64,000 nucleotides of DNA from Ancylobacter tetraedralis (GTDB lineage Bacteria; Pseudomonadota; Alphaproteobacteria; Rhizobiales; Xanthobacteraceae), in NCBI RefSeq assembly GCF_014195655.1, contig NZ_JACICD010000001.1, forward strand, positions 94,994 through 158,993, in the 5' to 3' direction. The notes under the pieces were generated by a model, which worked only from the letters and a program-made list of their open reading frames with translations, made no database searches and was not told where the DNA came from. The position numbers were made by a program, and so were the translations under genes. Each line of letters begins with the position of its first letter. Within the stretch, counting starts at the first letter, position 1. Below, one piece after another: positions 27,465 to 36,465 of the stretch.

Positions 27465-28256
27465 CTATGTCGATCCCAGACTCAGGCGAAGGCCGCGCAG
27501 CATGTAGCGCTGCAGCCAGACGAATGTGAGCATCACCGGCAGGCTGGCGACCAGCACGGCCGCCATGACGTCCGGCCAGTCCACCGCGTAGCGCCCCGCC
27601 GTCAACGCGTTGACCCGGATGGGCAGTGTGAAGGTGGACGGGCTGCGCAGGATTGTCAGCGCCAGAACGAACTCGTTGAACGCGGTGATGAAGGCGAAGG
27701 TCGCCGTTACCGCGATGGCGGGTAGCGACAGCGGCAGCACGATGAGGCGGAGTATCTGGAGCCGCGAAGCACCGTCGATGCGCGCCGCCTCTTCGAGTTC
27801 CACCGGGATGGCATCGATATAGCCCCGGAGCATCCAGATCGCGAACGGGATCTGGAACGCCGAATAGAGCCCGATCAGCGCCAGCCTCGTATCCGTCAGA
27901 CCGGCCCATGCGACCATCTGGGAAAGCCCCAGCACGAGCATGATGGGCGCCAGTATCTGCGAGCCGAGAAGGGCTTCCGATGCTGCGCGCCGTCCCCGGA
28001 ACCGCCAGCGGGACAGCACATAGGCGGCGGGCAGCGCTATGAGGGTTGATGCGAGGGCCGTCGAGAGGGCGATGACGAGGCTGTTGATGAGCGCCGTGCC
28101 GATTTCCGTCCGGTACCACATGCCGATCCAGAAGGTTCTCACGTCGCCGCCACTTCCACGGCGATGGATCGTGTCGAGCACGACGGCGAAGGGGAACAGG
28201 TTGAACGCGAGCAAGGGAAGAAGGGCGCACCAGCTCAGCAGGCTTCTCTTAACCAT
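27465..28256 (-). CDS. Carbohydrate-type ABC transporter permease (MalG-like)
   Basis: A 263-residue membrane subunit with about six spans. The coupling loop EEAARIDGASRLQILRLIVLPLSLPAI matches the EAA motif of CUT1 sugar permeases, and YSAFQIPFAIWMLRGYIDAIP is characteristic of MalG/UgpE. It overlaps the MalF-type gene by 8 bases. The operon contains no ATPase gene, so a shared ATPase elsewhere is presumably used. Confidence 0.92.
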   Translation of the reverse strand: MVKRSLLSWCALLPLLAFNLFPFAVVLDTIHRRGSGGDVRTFWIGMWYRTEIGTALINSLVIALSTALASTLIALPAAYVLSRWRFRGRRAASEALLGSQILAPIMLVLGLSQMVAWAGLTDTRLALIGLYSAFQIPFAIWMLRGYIDAIPVELEEAARIDGASRLQILRLIVLPLSLPAIAVTATFAFITAFNEFVLALTILRSPSTFTLPIRVNALTAGRYAVDWPDVMAAVLVASLPVMLTFVWLQRYMLRGLRLSLGST

Positions 28257-29169
28257 GAGCGGGCCGCTCCAGCAGGCGCAGCAGGAGCACCGTCAGTGCC
28301 CCCAGCGCGCCGAGCATGAGGATGGACAGCGCCGCCGCCTCATCCAGCCTGCCGAGTGTGAAGGCCAGCTTGTAGAGATAGGTCACGAGAATGTCGGTAC
28401 CGTTCGCCGGCCCCCCCTGGGTGAGGATCCAGATGATCGGGAATGAGTTCATCACATAGGCGATGTTGAAGATCAGCACGACGCAGATGAACGGCCTCAG
28501 CAGGGGCAGGGTGACATGACCCAGCCGCGCGCCGGCATTCGCACCATCGAGGCGGGCCGCGTCGGAGAGGTCCGCCGGGATCGAGGAAAGGCCCGCGAGC
28601 AGGATGACCGTGCTAAACGGCACGGAGACCAGAATGGCGATCAGGATCTCGAAGCCGAAGCTCGCCGGGATCGAACCGAGCCAGATGACCGGACGCTCGA
28701 TCAGGCCGCTCGCCATGGCGAGCCTGTTCAACAGCCCGGCTTCGTCGCTGAGCACCCGTCGCCAGACGACCGCCATCGAGGTGACGGAAATGGCCCATGG
28801 CGCCAGCACGAGAAACTGCGCGAGACGGCGGCCGAAGAAGCGCCGGTTCAGCACCAGCGCGGTCGGCAGGGCGATGAGGAGGGTGCCGCCCACCACCGAG
28901 CCGGTCCAGATCACGGTCCGCAGGGCGATGTCCGGCAGGAGCGGATCCGCCATCAGGCGCGCGAAATTGCGCAGCCCGACATAATCCCCGATCCGGCCGA
29001 AGCGCGACACGCTGGAAAGCGACATCCGCACGAGCAGCAGGACAGGCACGAGGGTGATGAAAAAGGCGGCCGCGACACTCGGGGCCATCAGCAGAAAAAG
29101 CATCTGGCGGGTGCGCAGATGCGGCTCGTCAACGGTGGGCAAGGACGTCGTCGATTTGCCGCGCCGCAT
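28249..29169 (-). CDS. Carbohydrate-type ABC transporter permease (MalF/UgpA-like)
   Basis: A 306-residue membrane subunit. The first span is RQMLFLLMAPSVAAAFFITLVPV, and the coupling loop is LSDAARLDGANAGARLGHVTLPLLRPFI. The later ILTQGGPANGTDILVTYLYKLAF is diagnostic of CUT1 permeases. The start at 29169 overlaps the end of the binding-protein gene by 41 bases; an internal ATG at 29103 would remove the overlap but cut into the cytoplasmic N terminus. Confidence 0.92.
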   Translation of the reverse strand: MRRGKSTTSLPTVDEPHLRTRQMLFLLMAPSVAAAFFITLVPVLLLVRMSLSSVSRFGRIGDYVGLRNFARLMADPLLPDIALRTVIWTGSVVGGTLLIALPTALVLNRRFFGRRLAQFLVLAPWAISVTSMAVVWRRVLSDEAGLLNRLAMASGLIERPVIWLGSIPASFGFEILIAILVSVPFSTVILLAGLSSIPADLSDAARLDGANAGARLGHVTLPLLRPFICVVLIFNIAYVMNSFPIIWILTQGGPANGTDILVTYLYKLAFTLGRLDEAAALSILMLGALGALTVLLLRLLERPAHG

Positions 29170-30352
29170 CCGTCATCGCCTCCGCAGGTGTCTTCTGGCC
29201 GATATACATGGCCTGCAGCGAGCGGAGGGTAATTTCCGACAGTTCCGACCAGCCTTTGATGGTCGGCGCGAAGCGGGCGTAGGCCAGCCCTGCGGCGAAG
29301 GCGGCGATATCGGGATCGTCCTTGTAATAGCTGTCCGCCGCGCCTTCCACCGTGACGGGGAGAAGTCCTTCCGCGTGGTCGAATTCGGCACGGTACTTGG
29401 CGCCGTACAGGAACTGCATGAAATCCCAGGCAGCCTTCTGGTTTTTCGACGAACTGGACAGCGTGAGGACGTCGGTCACGCCCAGCGTGACCGGCTGGGT
29501 CTGGACCGGAAACGGCAGGACGGCGTAGCGCAGATCGGGCGCTTCCGCCTTCAACTGCGGGACAAGCATCGGGTAGGCGAAGACGATGCCGATGCGCCCC
29601 TCCTTGAACAGCTTGAACACATCCTCGCGGCTATGGGCCGTGGGCGAGGGTTCGGTCGCCTTCTCGTTGATCAGCGACATGTAGAAGGTCGCGGCGCGGA
29701 TGGCTTCGGGAGATGCGAGACCGCTCTTCCCGTCCTTGAGGATTTCGCCGCCAAAGCCCCACAGCGCGTAATAGAAATAGGTGTCGACCTCGACTTCCTT
29801 GCCCGGCAGCCCGAAGCCATACGTGTCGGGCAGGGCCGAGACGGCCTTCGCCGCGGTGCGGAGGTCGTCCCACGTCTTCGGCGCCTGCACCCCCGCCTTT
29901 TGCAGCAGGTCGGTATTGACCACCATGGCGCGGGCCGAGGCCGCGGCCGGCAGGCCGAGCAACGTTCCGTTCACCCGGGCCGGCACAAGAAAGGCGGGAA
30001 TGAACTTCGCCTTGAATTCCGGCGTCACCAGCGGATCGAGCGGTTCGAGCAGACCATCGGCCGCCAGATCCGAGACCCACATGGTGGGGACGATCGCAAT
30101 ATCGGGCTGGTCCCCGCTACTGATATCGGTCGTCAGCTTCTGCAGATAGCTGTCCCACGGGATGACCTCGATCTGGATATGCGTGTCGGGATGAAGCGCC
30201 TCGTAATCGCGCGCGACGCGTTCAAGGAAGGGGCGCGTGAACCCCGAATATTCCCCCGCCGTGAACCGCAGGTCGGCGGCCACGGCACCGTACAGCCCGG
30301 ATGAAAAGGGCACACACGCCAGAGCGAGCAAGAGAGCAACCAGACGCGCCAT
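29129..30352 (-). CDS. Extracellular solute-binding protein (family 1, sugar type)
   Basis: A 407-residue periplasmic protein of the MalE/UgpB-like SBP_bac_1 family. The signal peptide is MARLVALLLALACVPFSSGL, with cleavage probably after AVAAD or slightly before. Typical blocks are HPDTHIQIEVIPWDSYLQKL, SGDQPDIAIVPTMW and AAWDFMQFLYG. Start ATG 30352 was chosen because GGGGGAGAAG lies just upstream and the signal peptide begins there; the frame extends upstream without family match. First gene of a binding protein/permease/permease operon. The ligand is unknown, probably a sugar or polyol. Confidence 0.9.
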   Translation of the reverse strand: MARLVALLLALACVPFSSGLYGAVAADLRFTAGEYSGFTRPFLERVARDYEALHPDTHIQIEVIPWDSYLQKLTTDISSGDQPDIAIVPTMWVSDLAADGLLEPLDPLVTPEFKAKFIPAFLVPARVNGTLLGLPAAASARAMVVNTDLLQKAGVQAPKTWDDLRTAAKAVSALPDTYGFGLPGKEVEVDTYFYYALWGFGGEILKDGKSGLASPEAIRAATFYMSLINEKATEPSPTAHSREDVFKLFKEGRIGIVFAYPMLVPQLKAEAPDLRYAVLPFPVQTQPVTLGVTDVLTLSSSSKNQKAAWDFMQFLYGAKYRAEFDHAEGLLPVTVEGAADSYYKDDPDIAAFAAGLAYARFAPTIKGWSELSEITLRSLQAMYIGQKTPAEAMTDAARQIDDVLAHR

Positions 30353-31037
30353 TGTCTTCTCCCCCCCGGGACAGACGAGCCGGAGCGCGAAGTTAGCAAT
30401 TTGGCCTCGCGAGGGAAAGATACGGATCACGCATGCCCCCTGCAATGTTGGGGCGAGGATGCCTTCGCGGATCCCGTGTGGTTCCGGTATACCGGCGACG
30501 TGCCTGAGGATCGATGCAGGATGGACAGGCCGGTGATGCTCGATATCCAGTCGCGTCAAGCATCACCCGGGAACTACGCCTTCCGTCAAGATGGCCCGGG
30601 CGCCGATCCGGGCCATTATAATTGCATGGCCGCCCTCTCACCGCCCGCATCCACTGGAGCAGCCGACGACGGACCTTCGCGCCGCCGGAATTGGGCATGC
30701 GGACCGGGCTGCTGGCCTTGCTTGTGATGTCGCATGGCAGCGCAGCGGTGCCAGCGGCCGGGCGCGGCGCGCTCTCCGTCGCCTTGGACGATATGCGGCG
30801 CACATATGCGCGCCTGCGGCCTTGGCTCGGATGGTGCGGGTGTCGTAGCCTTCGACGGCGAGCCGGATGCCTCCCTCGCCGAGGCTCGGGTTCGGCCCTC
30901 GCGGCCCCCATCACGCTTGCCACCTGACGGAATCAGAATGCGCTGGAGTCCCTAGTATCGTTCGGGTCGTCATATTGTAGCCGAACCGATGATCATACGC
31001 AGAATATGAATTTACGTGCTACGGAGCCTCTTGTTTT
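30353..31037. other. Long intergenic stretch, mixed composition
   Basis: About 685 bases between divergent genes. The first 550 are GC-rich with frames on both strands but no recognisable protein; one reverse-strand piece reads SLGEGGIRLAVEGYDTRTIR and may be a decayed gene I cannot name. The last 90 bases are AT-rich and include the promoter region of the acyltransferase gene. No RNA gene or clear repeat was found. Confidence 0.45.
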
Positions 31038-32852
31038 ATGAAGTACAGAATTGAAGTGGATGGCCTCAGGGCCATTGCCGTTTTGCCAGTTATATTCGGG
31101 CATGCTGGATTTAGCTTATTTCACGGTGGATTTGTTGGCGTAGATATATTCTTCGTTATCAGTGGTTATTTGATAACGACGATCATCATGGGTGATCTGG
31201 ACGCTGGACGATTCTCCGTTCTGCGATTTTACGATCGTCGCCTGAGGCGCATTCTGCCGGCGCTTTTTCTTGTGATCGCGGCGACACTGCCTTTCGCCTA
31301 CCTCTGGATGATGCCGGATGAATTCAAGAATTTTGGCCAATCCATAGTCGCTACCTTGTTGTTCTCAAACAATATGCTTTTGGCGATGACGGCCGATTAC
31401 TGGTCGCTCGAAAGCATGTTCAAGCCATTGATCCATACATGGAGCCTGGGTGTCGAAGAGCAATATTATATGATTGTTCCCGTCGCGCTGTTTCTGATGT
31501 GGAAATACGCGCGGACCTATGTGCTTCCGGCAATGGTCGTTCTGTTCATTTCCAGCCTGATGGTGGCTGTCTGGGGCGTCGCACATTTTCCCGCCATCGC
31601 TTTCTACATTCTGCCGACCCGTGGCTGGGAATTGCTGGCCGGCGCCATTCTGGCGTACTGGCTGGCCTATCGCGCGGCCCCCTCTCCCAAGGGTGTGCGG
31701 CAGGAGGTGGCCAGCCTCGCCGGCCTTGCGATGATTGCCGGGTCGGTCGTCGGCTTTGACGATTCGTTTCTCTCGCCCGGCCTGTGGCTGCTCATTCCGG
31801 TCGGCGGCGCTGTTCTGGTCATCGCCTTTGCCGTCGAGGGCACGCTGGCCTATCGCCTGCTGTCCAGCCGGGTCCTGGTGGGCATCGGGTTGATCAGCTA
31901 CAGCCTTTATCTCTGGCATCAGCCGCTTTTCGCGCTGGCTCGCATTCATGCCGTCGATCAGGTCGGTCCGCAGACCTATGCCGTGCTGATCGTCGCCAAT
32001 TTCATCCTGTCCTATCTCACCTGGCGATTTGTCGAGGCTCCGTTCCGCAATCGCCAGATCATCGGCCGCCGGAGCTTCATTGTCTTGTCGGTCGTCAGTT
32101 CGATCTGCTTGCTGGGAGCGGGGATTTATCTCAACAAGACCTATGGCATGTATTGGAGGGTGTTTGACAGAAACGAGAATATCGCCGACATCGACAAGCG
32201 CATCTATAACAGCCGTGTATTCGAGTATAAAAAAAGTCATTTCGACAGCGATGGGCGACGGCGGATTTTCGTTGTCGGCGACAGTTTCGGTCGCGATTTC
32301 ATCAACATGACCACCGAGACATTTGATGTGAGCAACATCGAAATCGCTTACTCCGACACGGCCCAGGCCTGCATCGAGAGCCGTTCGGATCCCGTGGATA
32401 AATCACTGTTCGATGCGGCTGACATCATCGTCTTTGCCAGCGGTTACGACACCCCCGACAGCATCCGGCAGCACTGCGTTCAAAGGGACATCACCTGGGC
32501 GGATGAGCGTGGAAAGGAAATATTCTTCGTAGGTACGAAGCATTTTGGGTATAATCTGAACTGGATAATTCAACTTTCGTCAAACGATCGGGCAAATCAA
32601 TACAACAAAATTCCGGAATTTTCGCTTCGGAACCAGAAGCTTGACGAAGAGATTGTGCCTTCTGCTAATTTTATATCTCTATTAGGCGCGGTTTCCAGAG
32701 ATGGCATGGTGCCCATTACCGACGATAACGGCAAGATGCTGAGCACCGATCGTCGGCATGTGACGAAATATGGCGCCATATATTTCGGCGATCACGCTTT
32801 GAAGCCCAGCGCCTATGGTGCGCTTCTCGTGGGGGGCGTCGGCGCGCAATAG
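31038..32852 (+). CDS. Acyltransferase 3 / SGNH-domain membrane protein (OafA-like)
   Basis: A 604-residue membrane O-acyltransferase. Residues 1-350 are the ten-span acyltransferase-3 domain, with YRIEVDGLRAIAVLPVIFGHAG, FVGVDIFFVISGYLI, RRLRRILPAL and WSLGVEEQYY. The C-terminal periplasmic domain looks SGNH-like: IFVVGDSFGRDF (block I serine) and a late TDRRHVTKYGA with the catalytic Asp/His pair. Such proteins acetylate surface polysaccharides or lipopolysaccharide O-antigen. The gene is visibly more AT-rich than its neighbours, and so is its leader, suggesting transfer. It stands alone with no polysaccharide genes nearby. Confidence 0.9.
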   Translation: MKYRIEVDGLRAIAVLPVIFGHAGFSLFHGGFVGVDIFFVISGYLITTIIMGDLDAGRFSVLRFYDRRLRRILPALFLVIAATLPFAYLWMMPDEFKNFGQSIVATLLFSNNMLLAMTADYWSLESMFKPLIHTWSLGVEEQYYMIVPVALFLMWKYARTYVLPAMVVLFISSLMVAVWGVAHFPAIAFYILPTRGWELLAGAILAYWLAYRAAPSPKGVRQEVASLAGLAMIAGSVVGFDDSFLSPGLWLLIPVGGAVLVIAFAVEGTLAYRLLSSRVLVGIGLISYSLYLWHQPLFALARIHAVDQVGPQTYAVLIVANFILSYLTWRFVEAPFRNRQIIGRRSFIVLSVVSSICLLGAGIYLNKTYGMYWRVFDRNENIADIDKRIYNSRVFEYKKSHFDSDGRRRIFVVGDSFGRDFINMTTETFDVSNIEIAYSDTAQACIESRSDPVDKSLFDAADIIVFASGYDTPDSIRQHCVQRDITWADERGKEIFFVGTKHFGYNLNWIIQLSSNDRANQYNKIPEFSLRNQKLDEEIVPSANFISLLGAVSRDGMVPITDDNGKMLSTDRRHVTKYGAIYFGDHALKPSAYGALLVGGVGAQ

Positions 32853-32910
32853 GTCCGGGCTGCCTCGGGCTTGCGGTGAGGAGATCGCGGCATCGGCCAG
32901 TCCAGGCGTC

Positions 32911-32944
32911 GCGATCCCTGACGCGATCCCTGCCGCGATCCCTT
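32911..32944. repeat. Tandem 12-base repeat
   Basis: GCGATCCCTGAC, GCGATCCCTGCC and a partial GCGATCCCTT stand in tandem in the gap between the convergent acyltransferase and hydrolase genes. Confidence 0.7.
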
Positions 32945-32961
32945 GGGGAGCACCCCCGCGG

Positions 32962-33891
32962 CTAGGGATTCGGCGTCGGATGAGGGGATGGGGCCGAAAG
33001 CTCCACCGCGTCGTGCCCCTCCCGGGCGTCGGCGAGAAAGGCGCTGACAAGGGCGTTGAAGCGGGCCGGGTTCTCGATGAACATGAAATGCGATCCTCCC
33101 TCCTCGATCTCGAAGATGACGGTGCGCGCATCCCGGATGGATCGGCCGGTCGCCACCATGGCCTGCCAGGGGACGATGCTGCGGCGGGCGCCCACGCACA
33201 GGCAGGGGCGCGCGATACGGGCGATGACGTCGCGCCAGTCCTTGAAGGCGTGATCCTGCAGCAGGCGGGCGGCGAAGGGGCGGGGGAACAGGGCATTCTG
33301 TTCCAGTATCCAGGCCATCTCACTCGACGGATAGGCCTCGCTGAACATGGAAGTCACGAAGGAGGCGGTGAGGGGCCCGTCATCCTGCGCCAACCGCTCG
33401 ACCAGATCCGTGGCCTCCGAGGCTGACAGGATCGAGCCGGCCTCCAGCCGCTCGGCCTCCGTCCAGCCCGGAGAGGCGACGATTGCGGCGGCCTGATCCA
33501 CGAAGACCAGGCGATCGATATTCGCCTCGCCGTAGAGCTCCAGATAGCACCAGATCACCGAGGCGCCCATGGAGTGCCCGACCAGTGTCACGTCCGAAAG
33601 CTCCAGCGCCCGGATCATCTCGGCAAGATCGGCCGCCAGCCTGGCGATGCGGTAGCCATGCCGAGGCTTGTCGCTGAGCCCGTGGCCGCGCATGTCCACC
33701 GCGAGCACATGATGCGTGGCGGCGAGATGAGCGATCTGGAACGTCCACTCGAGCGCGGTCTGCGACCAGCCGGGGATGAGGATCACCGGCCGGCCTTCGC
33801 CCGCCGCGAGATAGTGCAGCGTGACGCCGTCGCTGGTGCGGAAAAAGTGCGAGCGCCCCGACATTCCCGCAGCATTGGTCATTTTCTGCAT
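32962..33891 (-). CDS. Alpha/beta hydrolase
   Basis: A 309-residue alpha/beta-hydrolase-fold enzyme. The oxyanion region is PVILIPGWSQTALEW, the nucleophile elbow LVGHSMGAS places Ser at about residue 107, and the catalytic His is in GGSHFMFIENPARFN near the C terminus. Members include haloperoxidase-like esterases, epoxide hydrolases and C-C hydrolases; the substrate cannot be told. I chose ATG 33891 with AGGAAAACGG upstream; an in-frame start at 33918 is possible. No signal peptide is seen, so it is cytoplasmic. Confidence 0.87.
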   Translation of the reverse strand: MQKMTNAAGMSGRSHFFRTSDGVTLHYLAAGEGRPVILIPGWSQTALEWTFQIAHLAATHHVLAVDMRGHGLSDKPRHGYRIARLAADLAEMIRALELSDVTLVGHSMGASVIWCYLELYGEANIDRLVFVDQAAAIVASPGWTEAERLEAGSILSASEATDLVERLAQDDGPLTASFVTSMFSEAYPSSEMAWILEQNALFPRPFAARLLQDHAFKDWRDVIARIARPCLCVGARRSIVPWQAMVATGRSIRDARTVIFEIEEGGSHFMFIENPARFNALVSAFLADAREGHDAVELSAPSPHPTPNP

Positions 33892-34080
33892 GAAAACCGT
33901 TTTCCTGTCGGCTGTCACGTCGCCTCGTGCCGGGCCGCGGCAACCCGCCTCTGGCCTATTGATGGAGAGCGCGTGACCCGATCGGATGGCGCTGCAATCA
34001 GATCGGCGCGTGCTTTCGATTCACCAAGCCGGCGCGTTTTCGAATCGCGAAAGCCGATCCACTTTCGCGGAAAGCCACGT

Positions 34081-36132
34081 CTAGTGGCGGACCTGCCTCG
34101 ATCCGAATGGATCGGCGGATTGCAGGTCGGCGAGGTTGACGGCTTCCGGCGTCGACCGGCGCGGGTCCGGGGCCGTCAGGTCGGCCGGCGGGAGACGCTG
34201 CGTGATATCGGCGGCGCGCACATGCGAGGGAACGGTGAAGGAGACCGTGGCGCCGTGGCCGATATTGTTCTCGGCCCTTATGGATCCGCCATGCGCCTCG
34301 ACGATGGAGCGGCATATGGCCAGCCCCATGCCCAGGCCGCTGGCCTTGGTGGTGTGGAACGGCTGGAATATGCCGTTGGGATTGTCCAGCGCGATGCCGC
34401 TGCCATTGTCGCGAACGTCCACCGCCATCATCTGTGCTTGATCGGTTCGGCAGGAAACGACGACTTCCCGGGCGCGGCCCTCGACCTTGTCCATCGCCTG
34501 AACGGCATTGAGCATCAGGTTGACCGTGACCTGCTGGATCTGCACGCGGTTGGCGAAGGCCATGGGCAGGCCCGGCTCGATCAGCTCGCGTATATAGGCG
34601 CCATGCGCATTGGCCTCGCGCTGGATCAGCCGGACCGATTCCGCGATCAATCCGGCCAGATCGAAGGATTCCGGCACCGGCGCCTCGTTGCGCGCCATGG
34701 ACCTGACGCGCGCCAGCGTCTCGGCCGCGCGGGTGGTGTTGGAAATGACGCCGTCCAGGCAGAGGGCGACTTCACCCATGTCGGGCCGGGGGCCGCTGAG
34801 CCACCGCTTCGCCGAATCCGCATAGGTCTTGATGGCCGCCAGCGGCTGGCTGACCTCATGGGCGATGGAGGCGGAAAGCTGGCCGAGCGTCGAAATGCGC
34901 GCGGCATGGGCGAGATCGGTGGACGCCTTTTCGAGTTCCGCGCGCGCCTTGTTGCGATCGGTGACGTCGACAGCGGTGATGAGCACGCGCGCCCACGGCG
35001 TCTCGCCCGGCAGCAGCGTGGCGCGCCAGAGCACGTCGATAATGTTGCCCGCCGTGGTGCGGAACTGCGTTTCCACCTCGCGCATCTGGCTGCCTTCGAG
35101 GAAGGAGGCGAAAATCTCGGCCAGCGCGGGCTCGGTCGACGGCATGTAGAAGGAAACGAAGGTCTTACCCTCCATGGAGGTGGGGTTACCGGTGCCGAAA
35201 AGTTCCACCGTCGCCTTGTTGGCGATACGAGTGGAGCCCAGGTTGCGGACGATCGACAACTGGTCCCGGGTGGCCCGAAGCGAGTGCGGCGTCACGCCAT
35301 GCGCTTGGAAGTGCGCCAGCACGCGGGACCAGTCCGACTCCCAGATCGATACCGGCGACGCATTGAAGATCGCTTCATAGCGCTCCTCCGAAATGCGCCG
35401 CTTCTCGTCCGCATTCCGCTCCGCGGTCAGGTCGGAACTGGTCTCGATGGTGGCGATCCGGCGCCCGAGGCGGTTTCGGCGAACCAGCCGGCGGCTGGCC
35501 AGCACGATGCGGCTGCCATCCTGCCGATGCCGTGTGATCTCGCCGGCCCACATGCCGGCCTCGGCGCGCGCGTCGGAGGCTCCCGTGGATGAATATTCGG
35601 TGCGCAGCAGCTGGTCGCAAGCGGCGCCCAGCGCCTGTTGGCGCGGCCAGCCGTAGAGCTTTTCGGCTCCTTCGCTCCAATAGGCGATGCGATCCTCGGC
35701 GTCGCACACGATGACCGTGTCGTGGGCCAGTTCCAGGATGCGGGCCTGTTCCAGCATCGGCTCCTGCTGGCGGCCCAGATGGAAGGCGAAGCCGGTCGCC
35801 CCGGCGATGACCAGCAGGCCCAGGACGAGCTGCGCGACCGCGTCGGGGCTGGTGTCAGTCGCCGGCGACAGGAGAAAGGCGAGGATCGCCAGCGCCCCGC
35901 AGGCGACACCGGCGGGGACCACGAGGGCGTGGCGACCGGAAAGCGCGACCAGGAACACCACGCACAGATAGAGCGCCGCGATCGGCCCGGGCAGGGGGAG
36001 CCAGACATCGGCAAGGAACAGCACGGCCGCACCCGCCACCGCGCCGGCAAGAAAGCCGATCCCGCGCCGCGCGCCCGGCACGGCCATCGAGGCCGGCCGC
36101 GCGGTCTCGTCGTCCTTCGCAGGCACGATCAT
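34081..36132 (-). CDS. Membrane PAS sensor histidine kinase, orphan
   Basis: About 683 residues. The N terminus has four hydrophobic segments forming a membrane sensor, followed by a first PAS domain (LELAHDTVIVCDAEDRIAYWSEGAEKLYGW) and a second PAS-like region (RYEAIFNASPVSIWESDWSR). The kinase core is of the FixL/DctB type: H-box ASIAHEVSQPLAAIKTYADSA, N-box QVTVNLMLNAVQAM, G-boxes DVRDNGSGIAL and GLGMGLAICRSI. No response regulator lies nearby, so its partner is elsewhere. The exact start is uncertain; ATG 36132 is taken, and the frame is open up to 36249. Confidence 0.88.
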   Translation of the reverse strand: MIVPAKDDETARPASMAVPGARRGIGFLAGAVAGAAVLFLADVWLPLPGPIAALYLCVVFLVALSGRHALVVPAGVACGALAILAFLLSPATDTSPDAVAQLVLGLLVIAGATGFAFHLGRQQEPMLEQARILELAHDTVIVCDAEDRIAYWSEGAEKLYGWPRQQALGAACDQLLRTEYSSTGASDARAEAGMWAGEITRHRQDGSRIVLASRRLVRRNRLGRRIATIETSSDLTAERNADEKRRISEERYEAIFNASPVSIWESDWSRVLAHFQAHGVTPHSLRATRDQLSIVRNLGSTRIANKATVELFGTGNPTSMEGKTFVSFYMPSTEPALAEIFASFLEGSQMREVETQFRTTAGNIIDVLWRATLLPGETPWARVLITAVDVTDRNKARAELEKASTDLAHAARISTLGQLSASIAHEVSQPLAAIKTYADSAKRWLSGPRPDMGEVALCLDGVISNTTRAAETLARVRSMARNEAPVPESFDLAGLIAESVRLIQREANAHGAYIRELIEPGLPMAFANRVQIQQVTVNLMLNAVQAMDKVEGRAREVVVSCRTDQAQMMAVDVRDNGSGIALDNPNGIFQPFHTTKASGLGMGLAICRSIVEAHGGSIRAENNIGHGATVSFTVPSHVRAADITQRLPPADLTAPDPRRSTPEAVNLADLQSADPFGSRQVRH

Positions 36133-36465
36133 TCCGGCACGCTGCGCGGCACGGCCCGACAGGCAACACCCACGGCCAGTTCCGAGCCAACTGTCGCGCC
36201 GGGGGGCTGCGAATTGAACAAGTCCACAAGCGCGGCGACGATTGGACAATCGAAGTCGTGTGCTTTGCCAGCAACCCGAATCTGATTCATTTCAAAATTC
36301 CAGGAACGTGGTCTTCCGAATAAACCCTGGAGGTTCCCTAGTGTCTGTTATTATGAATTTATCAGTTTAAATTTCGAGCTTAAAGGCATAATGGAAAAGA
36401 TACATTAATTCGCGCTCCCTGCGAAACGAGGCCATCCTTCCGGATGGTACGGACAAAAATTCCGC

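Noticed and set aside
30393..30923. 176-codon reverse-strand open frame
   Set aside because: Arg-rich composition, no start signal, no domain; probably non-coding.
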